The notes under the pieces are model-generated. The model saw only the letters and a list, made by a program, of their open reading frames with translations, did no database searches and was not told where the DNA came from. From an uncultured Lachnospiraceae bacterium (GTDB taxonomy: Bacteria > Bacillota > Clostridia > Lachnospirales > Lachnospiraceae): DNA of 64,000 bases. Below, piece by piece: positions 54,345 to 62,421 of this stretch. Each line of letters opens with the position of its first letter. Within the stretch, counting starts at the first letter, position 1. Location of the stretch: positions 1 through 64,000 of the forward strand of contig CAMRSM010000024.1 of the NCBI GenBank assembly GCA_947053345.1, read 5' to 3'. The translations under genes and the position numbers were made by a program.

Positions 54345-54478
54345 AATAAAAATTCCTCCTAAAATGCGATGATTTGCCGTGTTTTGGCACGTTTTGCGTG
54401 GTTTATTTTTCCAAAGAAAATTGTTAAAAAAATCACAGAATAAGCAAAACGGGGCAAAATGTAGCAAGTTGAAGCCGT

Positions 54479-54526
54479 CAATCGTAGTAAAAACGTAGTA
54501 GAAATTGAGCAAGCTTACTACGATTG
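54479..54526. repeat. 12-bp inverted repeat at the edge of AT-rich accessory DNA
   Basis: CAATCGTAGTAA (54479-54490) and TTACTACGATTG (54515-54526) are perfect inverted copies, and a third CGTAGTA (54494-54500) lies between. It sits at the change from 50-55% to about 35% GC and right beside a DUF2971 gene and a broken integrase, so it may be an attachment-site core or recombinase arm sites. It could also serve as a terminator stem. Confidence 0.5.
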
Positions 54527-54541
54527 TTTTCCAAACTTACT

Positions 54542-55402
54542 TTATTTTAATTTGTAAATTTCCGATTGCCCATCAAATTTAATTTTTTTTGATTTACATA
54601 TTTCTTCAATAATATCTACATACCATTTGGGAGCTACTGGATGCACCATGACACCTTCTAAAAATTCAGATATATCTCCTGCATCCTCTATTCTAACATT
54701 ATTATCACCAATCCTATCCCAATCTGCTCTTTGCGCACAAATTCTCTCAGTTAAATAATCAATGATTTCCTCATCGGTTTTACCTTTTACTTGCTCCTCA
54801 ATTTTAAATTTCACGCCAAAACTGGATAGCCCCTCCGCACTATATAAACTGTTATCCGCAATTAACAGGCGGTATTCTCCTTCATGTCTAAACGCAGGTC
54901 TTTTGTGGAAATATGTTTCATGTGCTAACAAACTATCCTTCATCTGACTAATTTGCTGCTCCAAAATAGATTTCTTATTTAAATCATAATTAACTTTTTC
55001 GAGGTACACACTAAATTGTTCTTCCTCCGAAAAAACCTTTTTAGTATGAGACAACAATTTATCGTCCTTTGTCCGTATTCTGATCGCTCTGTTTCCATAT
55101 GAATAACATCTCCACATAGCATCTGTTTCTGGATGTTTTGACCAGCATTGAGCATATGTAAACCATTTGCTGTGCCACATTCGGAAATAATTGTCCGGAA
55201 TTGCATAGTAATTCCTTGGACACAACTTATGATACATTTCACTCACTATTTGCCGAACATCTTCAGGGGTTTCCATATGTGAAAACAAATACCCTTCATA
55301 TTTGTCATCCCAAGAAGATGGACGTACAAATCTATCTTTATTGTTTATGGTGAGATTAATAAAATCTTCAAAACCAATATATCTAAAAAGTTTCCTGCTC
55401 AC
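54542..55402 (-). CDS. DUF2971-domain protein
   Basis: A 286-residue protein of the DUF2971 family (recalled from its motifs, not searched): LFRYIGFEDFINLTINNKDRFVRPSSWDDKYEG at the N-terminus, then FTYAQCWSKHPETDAMWRCYSYGNRAIRIRT, and AFRHEGEYRLLIAD. Function is unknown. Members often sit on mobile islands and near phage-defence genes. Low GC unlike the preceding genes supports acquisition by transfer. A broken tyrosine integrase lies just upstream on the same strand. Confidence 0.78.
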   Translation of the reverse strand: MSRKLFRYIGFEDFINLTINNKDRFVRPSSWDDKYEGYLFSHMETPEDVRQIVSEMYHKLCPRNYYAIPDNYFRMWHSKWFTYAQCWSKHPETDAMWRCYSYGNRAIRIRTKDDKLLSHTKKVFSEEEQFSVYLEKVNYDLNKKSILEQQISQMKDSLLAHETYFHKRPAFRHEGEYRLLIADNSLYSAEGLSSFGVKFKIEEQVKGKTDEEIIDYLTERICAQRADWDRIGDNNVRIEDAGDISEFLEGVMVHPVAPKWYVDIIEEICKSKKIKFDGQSEIYKLK

Positions 55403-55499
55403 TAAATACCTCCTAATATTTCTCCATTACTTTTTAATCTGCATAAAATATCGAATACTATAATAGCACAAATCCCTTCATATTTCCACACACAAAATT

Positions 55500-55521
55500 A
55501 CGCCCCGCCGAAGCGGAGCGC
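55500..55521 (-). terminator. UUCG-tetraloop hairpin after the integrase fragment
   Basis: On the minus strand a 9-bp stem (55521-55513 with 55508-55500) is closed by TTCG and followed by AATTTT, which is weak as a T-run. Confidence 0.6.
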
Positions 55522-55535
55522 CTTACCATCCCATA

Positions 55536-56139
55536 TCAAATTGCCCGAAACATTTTCTGCGATACAGGCTTTTCATCCTTCGTCTTTTCCAATTCCTTCC
55601 TCGCTATCTCCAAATCCTCCATCCGCTTCAGTTCATCCGCAGCATCCTCCAGTCCGAGGTGCGTGTATGTATTCAGCGTCACCCCGATATCGCTATGCCC
55701 CATCAAATACTGGAGCGTCTTTGGGTTCATGCCCGACTTTGCCATGTTGCTGCAGTAGGTATGGCGGCAGACATGGGGCGGGATGTTCGGCATCTGCACC
55801 CGGTAAATCTCATTGTACCGTTTGACCATATGATTGAAACGATACTCCCAGTGCATTGCCACTTCCGGGTTCCCATTCTTATCCAAAAACAGGAATCCCG
55901 TGTATCCGCCTATAATCTTCTCATTCCTTAGCACTTCCCTGTCCTCAATGATGCCCCGGAAGCATTCGGCAACATCCTCAGTCATGGGCAGTTTCCTCGT
56001 TCCCGCATTTGTCTTTGTGGATTTAATTACCAGCTTCATGTTCGCAGTCCGCTGGAGCTGGTGGTCAATGTTGAGGATTTTGTTTTCCAGGTCAATATCC
56101 CGCAAAGTCAGCCCGCAGAGCTCTGCTTTTGTCAAGTAA
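55536..56139 (-). pseudogene. Tyrosine integrase, C-terminal catalytic fragment only
   Basis: About 200 residues of a phage- or ICE-type integrase, beginning abruptly at KAELCGLTLRDIDLENK. The intact protein would be about 390 residues. The first catalytic Arg, normally in the residues just before AELCGL, is lost, as are the N-terminal DNA-binding domains. The remaining motifs HVCRHTYCSNM and GHSDIGVTLNTYTH include the His, Arg and Tyr of the active site. It cannot function alone. Unrelated sequence joins at about 56139, showing a deletion or insertion there. Confidence 0.85.
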
Positions 56140-56963
56140 AATCTAAAAAATTTTTTCTGTAGCAGAAACACTACCTAAACTTAACGCACTTGATAACACT
56201 TCTGAACCATACCATCACCTTCCTGCCGAACTATTGCTGATACTTCATTCATCAAGGAAATTGCTGTAAGACTGATTCGTTTTGTATCTTCCTTTACGTT
56301 ATTCTCTCATACAGGAAAACCTCTTTTTTCTATCACATAATAACTGCAAGGCTTGCCTGTATCAGAGGACAACGTGGTGTTTCCACCACATTACCCTTCT
56401 GCTTCATCCAAAAATATTATATATGCTCTCGCCAATCCCCGAACCGGGTAACATACACTGGGACGGCTGATCCCTCACTACGTTTCATCATGCCCATCCA
56501 GACGAAATCCACAGGTAGCCACTCCCGGAAAATGCTTCTCGCTGAAATTCCGGTGCTGTTTTATCTCATTATCTCTGACTGCCATGCCAGTAGGCACAAT
56601 CCTCTGCTCTTTACCTTCATGGGCAACAATATTTTCCATTGCAGGCAACTCTTCGCACGAAATGGGATTCTGCCACCCCTTTATCCCTGCATAAATGCAG
56701 ACAGATAAAAAGCGAAAATATAATCAGGTGTATGCGTGTCCTATTAAATTATTGCGGCTTTCTCAAGCCTGCAACTATCATAACTAAAAAGAAACTGTTT
56801 TCAAAGTGCAGAAATACACTATTTATAGTTGATATGTGCCACCTTGAAAATTGTTATTTTAGAAACAACCTATCTCAAATTCTATACAATAATTGCCAAT
56901 GAACTGACACAAGAACTAGAATTAATATACGATACTTAGAAATACAAAAGGAGATTTTAAACT
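56140..56963. other. Decayed stretch without a supported gene
   Basis: About 820 bp, AT-rich, lying between two broken integrases. The longest notable frame is 53 codons on the minus strand (56478-56639, MENIVAHEGKEQ...), without a ribosome-binding site or recognised family. The segment is likely what remains of a mobile element. AAAGGAG at 56948 belongs to the next gene. Confidence 0.4.
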
Positions 56964-57884
56964 ATGAACAGTACAAAAGCGCACATTAGAAACTATTAGG
57001 AATATTGTAAATCGCAAAAATGTCTTGATGCAAAAACGCTGAAAGCATACCGGATTGATCTACGGCAGTTTTCTGAACAAATTTCCAATATCAATATTGC
57101 GGAAATTACTTCTGATATATTGGAACAGTATATTGCCCAACTATATAAGCAATACAAACCGAAGACCGTAAAACGCAAAATAGCATCGGTAAAAGCCTTG
57201 TTCCACTACTTGGACTACAAGAAAATCATTAACAATAATTCATTCAACAAAATATTGATACATTTTCGCGAGCCTATGAAACTCCCCAAAACTATCCCTC
57301 TGCATATCGTTGAAACATTTTTGTACACAATATACAAACAGTGCAAAGATGCCAGAACTCCTTACCAGAGAAGAAATGCCCTAAGAGACATTGCCGTTGC
57401 GGAATTACTATTTTCAACCGGGATGAGAATATCCGAGCTCTGTTCCTTAAAAGTAAGTGATCTAAATTTATATGACGGAACCATCCTTATATATGGAAAA
57501 GGCAGCAAAGAACGCCGAACACAAATCGGTAATGAATCTGTAATCAAAATTCTAGCAGAATATAATGATAATTTTTGTTCCGAAAGACAATCCTGCACTA
57601 ACTTTTTCGTAAATCAATCAGGGAAAGCACTGTCTGACCAATCAATACGAAGAATGATTAACAAATATACCTCTCTGGCATCCATTCAACAACATATCAC
57701 ACCGCATATGTTTCGCCATACATTTGCAACAAGCCTTTTAGAAGCAGATGTTGATATTCGTTATATCCAAGAGATGTTGGGACACAGTTCTATCAACATT
57801 ACTGAAATATATACACACGTTACAGTTGCAAAACAACGAAACATTCTTGCTACGAAACACCCGCGAAAGGATTTTGATTTATAA
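56964..57884 (+). pseudogene. XerC/D-like tyrosine recombinase with an in-frame amber stop
   Basis: ATG 56964 follows AAAGGAG and starts a 307-codon frame, which is the normal length for a Xer-type recombinase, but codon 12 (56997-56999) is TAG. After it the frame reads EYCKSQKCLDAKTLKAYRIDLRQFSEQI, an N-terminal SAM-like domain. The catalytic domain is complete: STGMRISELCSL, KGSKERRTQI, HMFRHTFATSL, GHSSINITEIYTHV. Translation could restart at 57120, losing the N-terminal domain. Read-through or a sequencing error are alternatives. Confidence 0.82.
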
Positions 57885-57890
57885 AGGTTA

Positions 57891-57920
57891 TGGGCAATTC
57901 CGCTAATTTGGAATTGCCCA
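57891..57920 (+). terminator. Hairpin after the recombinase
   Basis: A perfect 11-bp stem, TGGGCAATTCC (57891-57901) and GGAATTGCCCA (57910-57920), 8-nt loop, no T-run; probable transcript end. Confidence 0.55.
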
Positions 57921-57970
57921 CTAAAAAACGACGGATAATCAATTGTTATCCGACAGAAATCAAATTGGAA

Positions 57971-58072
57971 TTAAATACAGGATAATACCGTCTTATCCAC
58001 TCCCGCCGCATCCATTTTATCCAACTGCATTTTTATGGGGAACATGATATGTTCGTGGCTGTCTATCACCAT
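57971..58072 (-). pseudogene. N-terminal remnant of an amidohydrolase
   Basis: AAGGAGG and ATG at 58072 open a frame of 33 codons, VIDSHEHIMFPIKMQLDKMDAAGVDKTVLSC, which matches the beginning of metal-dependent amidohydrolases; His-x-His of the metal site is present. The rest of the gene is missing. It was divergent from the HxlR regulator, its probable former controller. Confidence 0.6.
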
Positions 58073-58102
58073 TTTCAGAACCTCCTTGACAATTTTGGTA
58101 TA

Positions 58103-58131
58103 TTGACGTTAGCATTAAGGAAAGCTAAAAT
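58103..58131 (+). promoter_or_regulatory. Promoter and dyad of the HxlR regulator
   Basis: TTGACG (58103-58108), 17-bp spacer and TAAAAT (58126-58131). The dyad TTAGC (58109-58113) and GCTAA (58124-58128) falls inside it and could be the HxlR operator. Confidence 0.5.
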
Positions 58132-58197
58132 CAAGTACGCACTTTTTTGAAATAAGGTTTCCTTTTTGAAACCGTGCGTGGAAAGGGGCAATACATA

Positions 58198-58530
58198 ATG
58201 GCAAAAGTGCAGGCAGTGGATAAACAATGCCCGGTTGAACTTGGGCTGAATATCCTTAGCGGAAAATGGAAACTGAAAATATTATGGCATCTCTCCAAAG
58301 GCACAATCCGTTTCAATGAGCTACAGCGGCTCCTGGGCAGCATCACCACCAAGACACTGACGGAACAGCTCCGGGAACTGGAGGAACAGGGAATCATCCT
58401 TCGAACTGTTTTCCCCGAAGTCCCTCCGAGGGTTGAATATTCATTAAGCGAAATAGGCAATACCCTGAAACCAGTCTTAGGCGGGCTGTGTGAATGGGGA
58501 AAGGCTTATCAGGAATATCAAAAGCAATAA
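58198..58530 (+). CDS. HxlR-family transcriptional regulator
   Basis: A 110-residue winged-helix protein with the conserved pattern CPVELGLNILSGKWKLKILWHLSKGTIRFNELQRLLGSITTKTLTEQLRELEEQGII, and a C-terminal helix for dimerisation. ATG 58198 follows AAAGGGG; a GTG at 58174 is less likely. The Cys at residue 10 (VDKQCPVE) is often redox-active in this family. Its divergent neighbour is only a fragment now, so it may regulate itself or the SDR gene. Confidence 0.92.
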   Translation: MAKVQAVDKQCPVELGLNILSGKWKLKILWHLSKGTIRFNELQRLLGSITTKTLTEQLRELEEQGIILRTVFPEVPPRVEYSLSEIGNTLKPVLGGLCEWGKAYQEYQKQ

Positions 58531-58589
58531 AAGTATTCTCTGAAAATGCCATCTACACAGAAGCCAAGATCAAAACACCACGGTATCAC

Positions 58590-59381
58590 TCACATATGCT
58601 GCTGATTATGTGATGAGTTTCCCGCATAGGGAAACAGCGGGTCTGCCAGCCGGAAACTGAAACTCTCCCTGTCTACCAGCCCCACCACTTTTTCACTGTC
58701 ATACAATTCAAGCAGGAAACCAGCCATCTGTTTGCCCGTATGGTATGTTCCGAAAGACTTGTCATAATCGTATTCACTGACATTGTTTGCTACCATTCCG
58801 AATTCTGTCTTTGTCGCCGCGGGTGCCAGCACCTTTGCCTTCATTTTAGCCCCTGTCTCTTTCAGTTCCCATGCCAATCCCTCCGTAAATGTGCTGACAT
58901 AAAACTTTGCCGCACAGTATGTTACAGCCGTAGGCACAATGGTATAGCCTCCGCATGAAGATACATTGATAAGCTGTGTTCCATCTACATCCTTATAGTC
59001 ATGGACAAACAGGGAGGACAGTATTGTCAGCGCCTCAATATTCAGATGCAGCATTGCCCCAATTTTCCCCAAGTCCTGATCTGCTACGCTGCCATAATTT
59101 CCAAAACCCGCATTATTCACCCATGTCTCAATCTCATAGTCCCTCAAGCCCTCATAAAGCTGGTACACGTTTTCCGACACGGATAAATCCGTACTTCGGA
59201 TAACAACATCCACGTCCGGGCGCTCTTCCAATATCTCCTTTTTCAGCATCTCCAGATTATCCTTGCGCCTTGCTACTATGACCAGATTTTTTCCCCGCCC
59301 TGCAAATGCCTTTGCCGTTTCATACCCAATGCCTGAGCTTGCCCCGGTGATGACCGTATATTTCCCTTTTTCCTGAACCAT
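58590..59381 (-). CDS. Short-chain dehydrogenase/reductase
   Basis: A 263-residue NAD(P)-dependent oxidoreductase with cofactor loop TGASSGIGYETA near residue 10, NNAGFG near 85, Ser in INVSSCGG near 137 and the YCAAKF catalytic Tyr and Lys near 150. Start 59381 follows GGAGGAG. It is driven by a MerR-type promoter with a 19-bp spacer and is divergent from the MerR gene, so it is probably induced by the MerR ligand. Substrate unknown. Confidence 0.92.
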   Translation of the reverse strand: MVQEKGKYTVITGASSGIGYETAKAFAGRGKNLVIVARRKDNLEMLKKEILEERPDVDVVIRSTDLSVSENVYQLYEGLRDYEIETWVNNAGFGNYGSVADQDLGKIGAMLHLNIEALTILSSLFVHDYKDVDGTQLINVSSCGGYTIVPTAVTYCAAKFYVSTFTEGLAWELKETGAKMKAKVLAPAATKTEFGMVANNVSEYDYDKSFGTYHTGKQMAGFLLELYDSEKVVGLVDRESFSFRLADPLFPYAGNSSHNQQHM

Positions 59382-59413
59382 TTGATAATTCTCCTCCGAT
59401 TTGGTACAATCCA

Positions 59414-59444
59414 AGCATACAATGTAGAGTGAACTCTATGTCAA
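59414..59444 (-). promoter_or_regulatory. MerR-type promoter of the SDR gene
   Basis: On the minus strand TTGACA (59444-59439), an overlong 19-bp spacer and TATGCT (59419-59414). The spacer holds the perfect palindrome TAGAGT-GA-ACTCTA (59425-59438), the classic site for a MerR activator that twists the DNA. Confidence 0.92.
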
Positions 59445-59464
59445 GAGGATTGGAGTGATTTTTT

Positions 59465-59842
59465 ATGGAATATTCTATCGGGGAATTTTCAAAGCTGACG
59501 GGGCTGGGCATCCATACCCTCCGCTATTATGAGCAGGAAGGGCTGATTGCCCCGGAGCGCAATTCCTGCAACCGCCGCTGTTATTCTGATAAAGACCTTA
59601 CATGGATTGAATTCATCAAACGTCTGAAAGATACGGGGATGCCTATCAAGGAAATCAAACACTATGCCGAACTCCGGGCAGCGGGTGATTCCACCCTTTC
59701 TGAAAGGATGGAAATGCTGGTGCAGCACCGACAGGCACTTAATGAGCAGATTGCGCGGCTGCAGGAGCATAAGATAAAACTGGATGAAAAAATTGAGTTT
59801 TACAGTAATGAGATTGAACGTGTTAATAATACGAACTTATGA
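59465..59842 (+). CDS. MerR-family regulator
   Basis: A 125-residue regulator with helix-turn-helix and wing at residues 1-70 (YSIGEFSKLTGLGIHTLRYYEQEGLI, RCYSDKDLTWIEFIKRLKDTGMPIKEIKHYAEL), then a long dimerisation coiled coil (about 78-122). It has no Cys cluster for metals at the C-terminus, so an organic stress signal is more likely. It is divergent from the SDR gene and should activate it. Confidence 0.95.
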   Translation: MEYSIGEFSKLTGLGIHTLRYYEQEGLIAPERNSCNRRCYSDKDLTWIEFIKRLKDTGMPIKEIKHYAELRAAGDSTLSERMEMLVQHRQALNEQIARLQEHKIKLDEKIEFYSNEIERVNNTNL

Positions 59843-60019
59843 ATACGCTGGCACAGAAAATCCCTGCCTTTTTACCAGATGGCACGAAACGACTATTTTC
59901 CGGTAATAAAAAGTATAAAACGACCCAAATTGAAAAGTTCTTTTTATCATAAATATACTTTTTTCTGTATCAAAGAGAAACACCCCTGCTCCATGAAATT
60001 TTTTCATATCAAAATAATG

Positions 60020-60382
60020 TTATTTCCTATCCCCTATCCGATTTAGCATTTCTACTAATATTTGAGGGAGCGGCACTCCAAGCTGGTTTATATTCTTTAA
60101 TATGGCAAGTCCTTCATTTGAAATATAAAACAAAATAACTGTCGTTCGGATTGCACAGCTACTTTCAATGATTGTACCTATTACGTTGGAAACAATCACA
60201 AGAATAAATACCGCGGCTTTCTTGAATATATTTTTCAGTAGAAATACATTGGAACATTTCTCCTCTCCCACTACTACAAGAAGTATTTCTGCTATGTAAT
60301 TTATCACCATAAATATAATCAGTGCAGAAAGAAATTTATCAAAACCTCCAAATAATTGAATAATGTAGTTTGCCATATCCAT
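60020..60382 (-). CDS. Phage holin / toxin-secretion family membrane protein
   Basis: A 120-residue protein with three to four predicted membrane helices, FDKFLSALIIFMVINYIAEILLVV and AAVFILVIVSNVIG among them, and the pattern GFDKFLSALIIF...EGLAILKNINQLGVPLPQ typical of holins of the phi105/Cph1 (toxin secretion/phage lysis) family. ATG 60382 has AAAGG at suitable spacing; the ATG at 60376 is also possible. No endolysin gene is next to it, so it may be a prophage leftover. Confidence 0.82.
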   Translation of the reverse strand: MDMANYIIQLFGGFDKFLSALIIFMVINYIAEILLVVVGEEKCSNVFLLKNIFKKAAVFILVIVSNVIGTIIESSCAIRTTVILFYISNEGLAILKNINQLGVPLPQILVEMLNRIGDRK

Positions 60383-60452
60383 CCCATCCTTTCTCACAAT
60401 AATTTGAAAATCACCTACATGACTTGTTCCATGCTCTGTTTACGCATATAAA

Positions 60453-60513
60453 ATAGCCAGAGCAAATTATCTGTCAGAGTCTATGCTCTGTCCCAATAAT
60501 CTGCTCTGGCTAT
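60453..60513. repeat. Large 17-bp inverted repeat with a nested hairpin
   Basis: ATAGCCAGAGCAAATTAT (60453-60470) pairs with ATAATCTGCTCTGGCTAT (60496-60513), 17 pairs and one mismatch. A nested CAGAG/CTCTG hairpin fills the loop. It lies after the zinc-ribbon gene on the minus strand without a T-run. It could be a terminator, a replication or transposon-end structure or a structured RNA. Confidence 0.75.
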
Positions 60514-60560
60514 TAGTAGCTGCCCTATGACGCCCTGCTGCTCAGTCAGCAAACACTCCC

Positions 60561-60761
60561 TTATACATTTACAACCATTTTGTATACTTCTTTTTCCCGC
60601 AATGTTGGTTCCGCAGTCATTTTATCATAATCTACCAGTAAAAAGGCATGACATTTGCCACATTCAATAGAGGATTTCCCTGCGGCATCTTCATATGCAA
60701 CGATCTTCCCCTTTCTACAGCAAGGGCATTTAATTACCCCTTTGGTTTTTATTCCCTCCAT
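60561..60761 (-). CDS. Small zinc-ribbon protein
   Basis: A 66-residue protein with two Cys pairs, IKCPCC near residue 11 and ECGKCHAF near 33, that should bind one zinc as a ribbon. Similar small proteins are common on phages and conjugative elements (for example Com-like translational regulators), but I cannot assign a function. It lies 14 bp downstream of the XRE-type gene, probably in one operon. AGGGAGG precedes the start. Confidence 0.7.
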   Translation of the reverse strand: MEGIKTKGVIKCPCCRKGKIVAYEDAAGKSSIECGKCHAFLLVDYDKMTAEPTLREKEVYKMVVNV

Positions 60762-60775
60762 TCATAACACCTCCC

Positions 60776-61789
60776 TCAATTAAATGGCAATCCTTCTTCA
60801 ATGCTATCTGGTATGTTCATAAAACCATCTGATGCATTATTCTTTTTAGGATTCAAATATCTATCAATCAAACTTTTCGCCGTTTCAGATATTACAAAAT
60901 CTGATTCGTGTAACTTGACAGATTTAAAAAGTTCATCACATTTTCCTTTCAATGTATTGCTTTTATCATCAAAGGTTGAACAGATTAAATCTAAGTCTGT
61001 TGAATCATAATTTCGACTATAACCCTCTTCACCTGTATAACGATACAGTTCATATCCCTTTTCACCAAATTGATTTTCAAGTGGTAAAAGATAAAGTTCG
61101 CCTATACTGGTTTCTGTGGAAAAAATATCATCCGTAAGTTCCACTGCCTTTGTTTCATTTGCATACCCATCTGGAGCGTACTGATACCGCTTTGTCCCAT
61201 CCAGTCCGCCTTCCTCCAATTCCTTGAAAAAAATTCCTACGTGATTTTCTTTTTTATTACCTTGATTGTTCCAATGGATTGTTGCTTCATCAGTCTCCTG
61301 TTTCAATTTCTTAAAAAAGGCAATTACATCACACAAAGATTGGGTAGGAACCTGAAAATCAATGTTTAATAGATCATCGACATTAACTTGAAAAATCACT
61401 GATATTTTCCAAACAATATCCACAGACAATCTTTTCTTGGAATCTGGATTAACAGTCCTGGAAACATACCCTGCACTCACGCCTAACAGTTCTTCAAGAT
61501 CAGAAATACGCAAACCATGCATCTTTAGCAAATAATCCAAATTACTGCTTAAAAACTTAGAATCGTAGTTTTCCTGCGCATCTATAAACTTAGTAATATG
61601 TTTCTTCTGCTCCTCTAACTTTTGGTTCAGTTCCACAATTCCGCTCTCCAGTTTAGGTGTTTCTTCATCATCCAATTCTAAATCCAACTGTAACGAACTG
61701 ATTTTTTTTGTCAGTTCCTCAAAATTCCGTTTTGCCAAACCATAATCTTTAAAAGATTGAATCGGATGAACTTTAATTTCTTCATTCAT
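60776..61789 (-). CDS. Coiled-coil protein with an internal XRE-type helix-turn-helix
   Basis: A 337-residue protein. Residues about 15-75 form a coiled coil (ELTKKISSLQLDLELDDEE...GIVELNQKLEEQ); residues about 82-142 are a Cro/C1 helix-turn-helix (LLKMHGLRISDLEELLGVSAGYVSRTVNPDSKKRLSVDIVWKISVIFQVNVDDLL). The remaining 190 residues are unrecognised. An N-terminal coiled coil before the helix-turn-helix is unusual. It leads the zinc-ribbon gene in an operon and has a dyad near its promoter. Likely a mobile-element regulator. Confidence 0.8.
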   Translation of the reverse strand: MNEEIKVHPIQSFKDYGLAKRNFEELTKKISSLQLDLELDDEETPKLESGIVELNQKLEEQKKHITKFIDAQENYDSKFLSSNLDYLLKMHGLRISDLEELLGVSAGYVSRTVNPDSKKRLSVDIVWKISVIFQVNVDDLLNIDFQVPTQSLCDVIAFFKKLKQETDEATIHWNNQGNKKENHVGIFFKELEEGGLDGTKRYQYAPDGYANETKAVELTDDIFSTETSIGELYLLPLENQFGEKGYELYRYTGEEGYSRNYDSTDLDLICSTFDDKSNTLKGKCDELFKSVKLHESDFVISETAKSLIDRYLNPKKNNASDGFMNIPDSIEEGLPFN

Positions 61790-61820
61790 ATTTATTCCTC
61801 CGTTTCGTCCAACCGACTAT

Positions 61821-61849
61821 AGATTATCACAGTCTGTTTTTATTGTCAA
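61821..61849 (-). promoter_or_regulatory. Promoter of the XRE/zinc-ribbon operon
   Basis: On the minus strand TTGACA (61849-61844), 17-bp spacer and TAATCT (61826-61821). A dyad TTCAAAT-N9-ATTTGAA (61853-61875) lies directly upstream of the -35 and may be the XRE protein's operator. Confidence 0.7.
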
Positions 61850-62069
61850 TAGTTCAAATTCATTTTTTATTTGAATTATAGATTTTTACATTTTTACTTT
61901 TTCGACCATTCATTTTAATAGTCACTAAAATAGTTATACTTACCAACGCAACCCCAGCAATGCTAGACGGCACAATACCGCCCGGCCTATTATTTTTTTA
62001 TCAATTCTCCCATACACTCTTTTCCGAAAAGTATAGGATTTTTACCAAACTGCCCATATGATATTCATA

Positions 62070-62101
62070 CCTTTTAACGATTGCCTGCTATCGTTAAAAG
62101 G
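62070..62101 (+). promoter_or_regulatory. Perfect 12-bp hairpin overlapping a ribosome-binding site
   Basis: CCTTTTAACGAT (62070-62081) and ATCGTTAAAAGG (62090-62101) form a perfect stem with an 8-nt loop. Its last bases are the first part of AAAAGGAGG (62096-62104), so the structure hides the site for the TTG at 62112. This looks like translational control. Confidence 0.7.
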
Positions 62102-62111
62102 AGGTGCAAAT

Positions 62112-62273
62112 TTGAAGGGCGAAGCAGCTTCCGAAACGGAAAAAAGACCTAAAAAGCCAAAAAATAAAACCGCAGAATCCATGGAAAGGCTTATTTCCAC
62201 GCATTTCTGCGGTTTTCCATTGTATCAATTTCGGTGTTGCGATGTTCCCTTGCAACTATGGGTATTTCCCTGA
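62112..62273 (+). CDS. Candidate small basic ORF with a TTG start
   Basis: AAAGGAGG lies seven bases before TTG 62112, opening 53 codons: basic Lys/Glu/Pro-rich N-terminus (KGEAASETEKRPKKPKNKT) and a Cys/Phe-rich end. A terminator-like stem (62166-62216) lies inside it, so the transcript may end before its stop codon. Not recognised; it could be a remnant. Confidence 0.3.
   Translation: MKGEAASETEKRPKKPKNKTAESMERLISTHFCGFPLYQFRCCDVPLQLWVFP
62166..62216. terminator. Bidirectional terminator-like hairpin
   Basis: A perfect 12-bp stem, AAAACCGCAGAA (62166-62177) and TTCTGCGGTTTT (62205-62216), with an inner TGGAAA/TTTCCA stem. A/T ends suit termination in both directions. Confidence 0.75.
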
Positions 62274-62421
62274 TTTTATTCCTATTTCAATTTGACTCAG
62301 TTCTTCAATAAAGTTAAACTGCAAAAAATCCAGGTATTGGAACTGCCATTTCTAACAATTCCGATACCTGGAAATCAATTGTTTTCCTCTCTTCCATTTC
62401 TTAGCTCATGTTGATTAACAC

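Noticed and set aside
56140-56963. Group II intron or a whole IS element
   Set aside because: No reverse-transcriptase or transposase frame, no recognisable domain V or terminal repeats; only decayed sequence.
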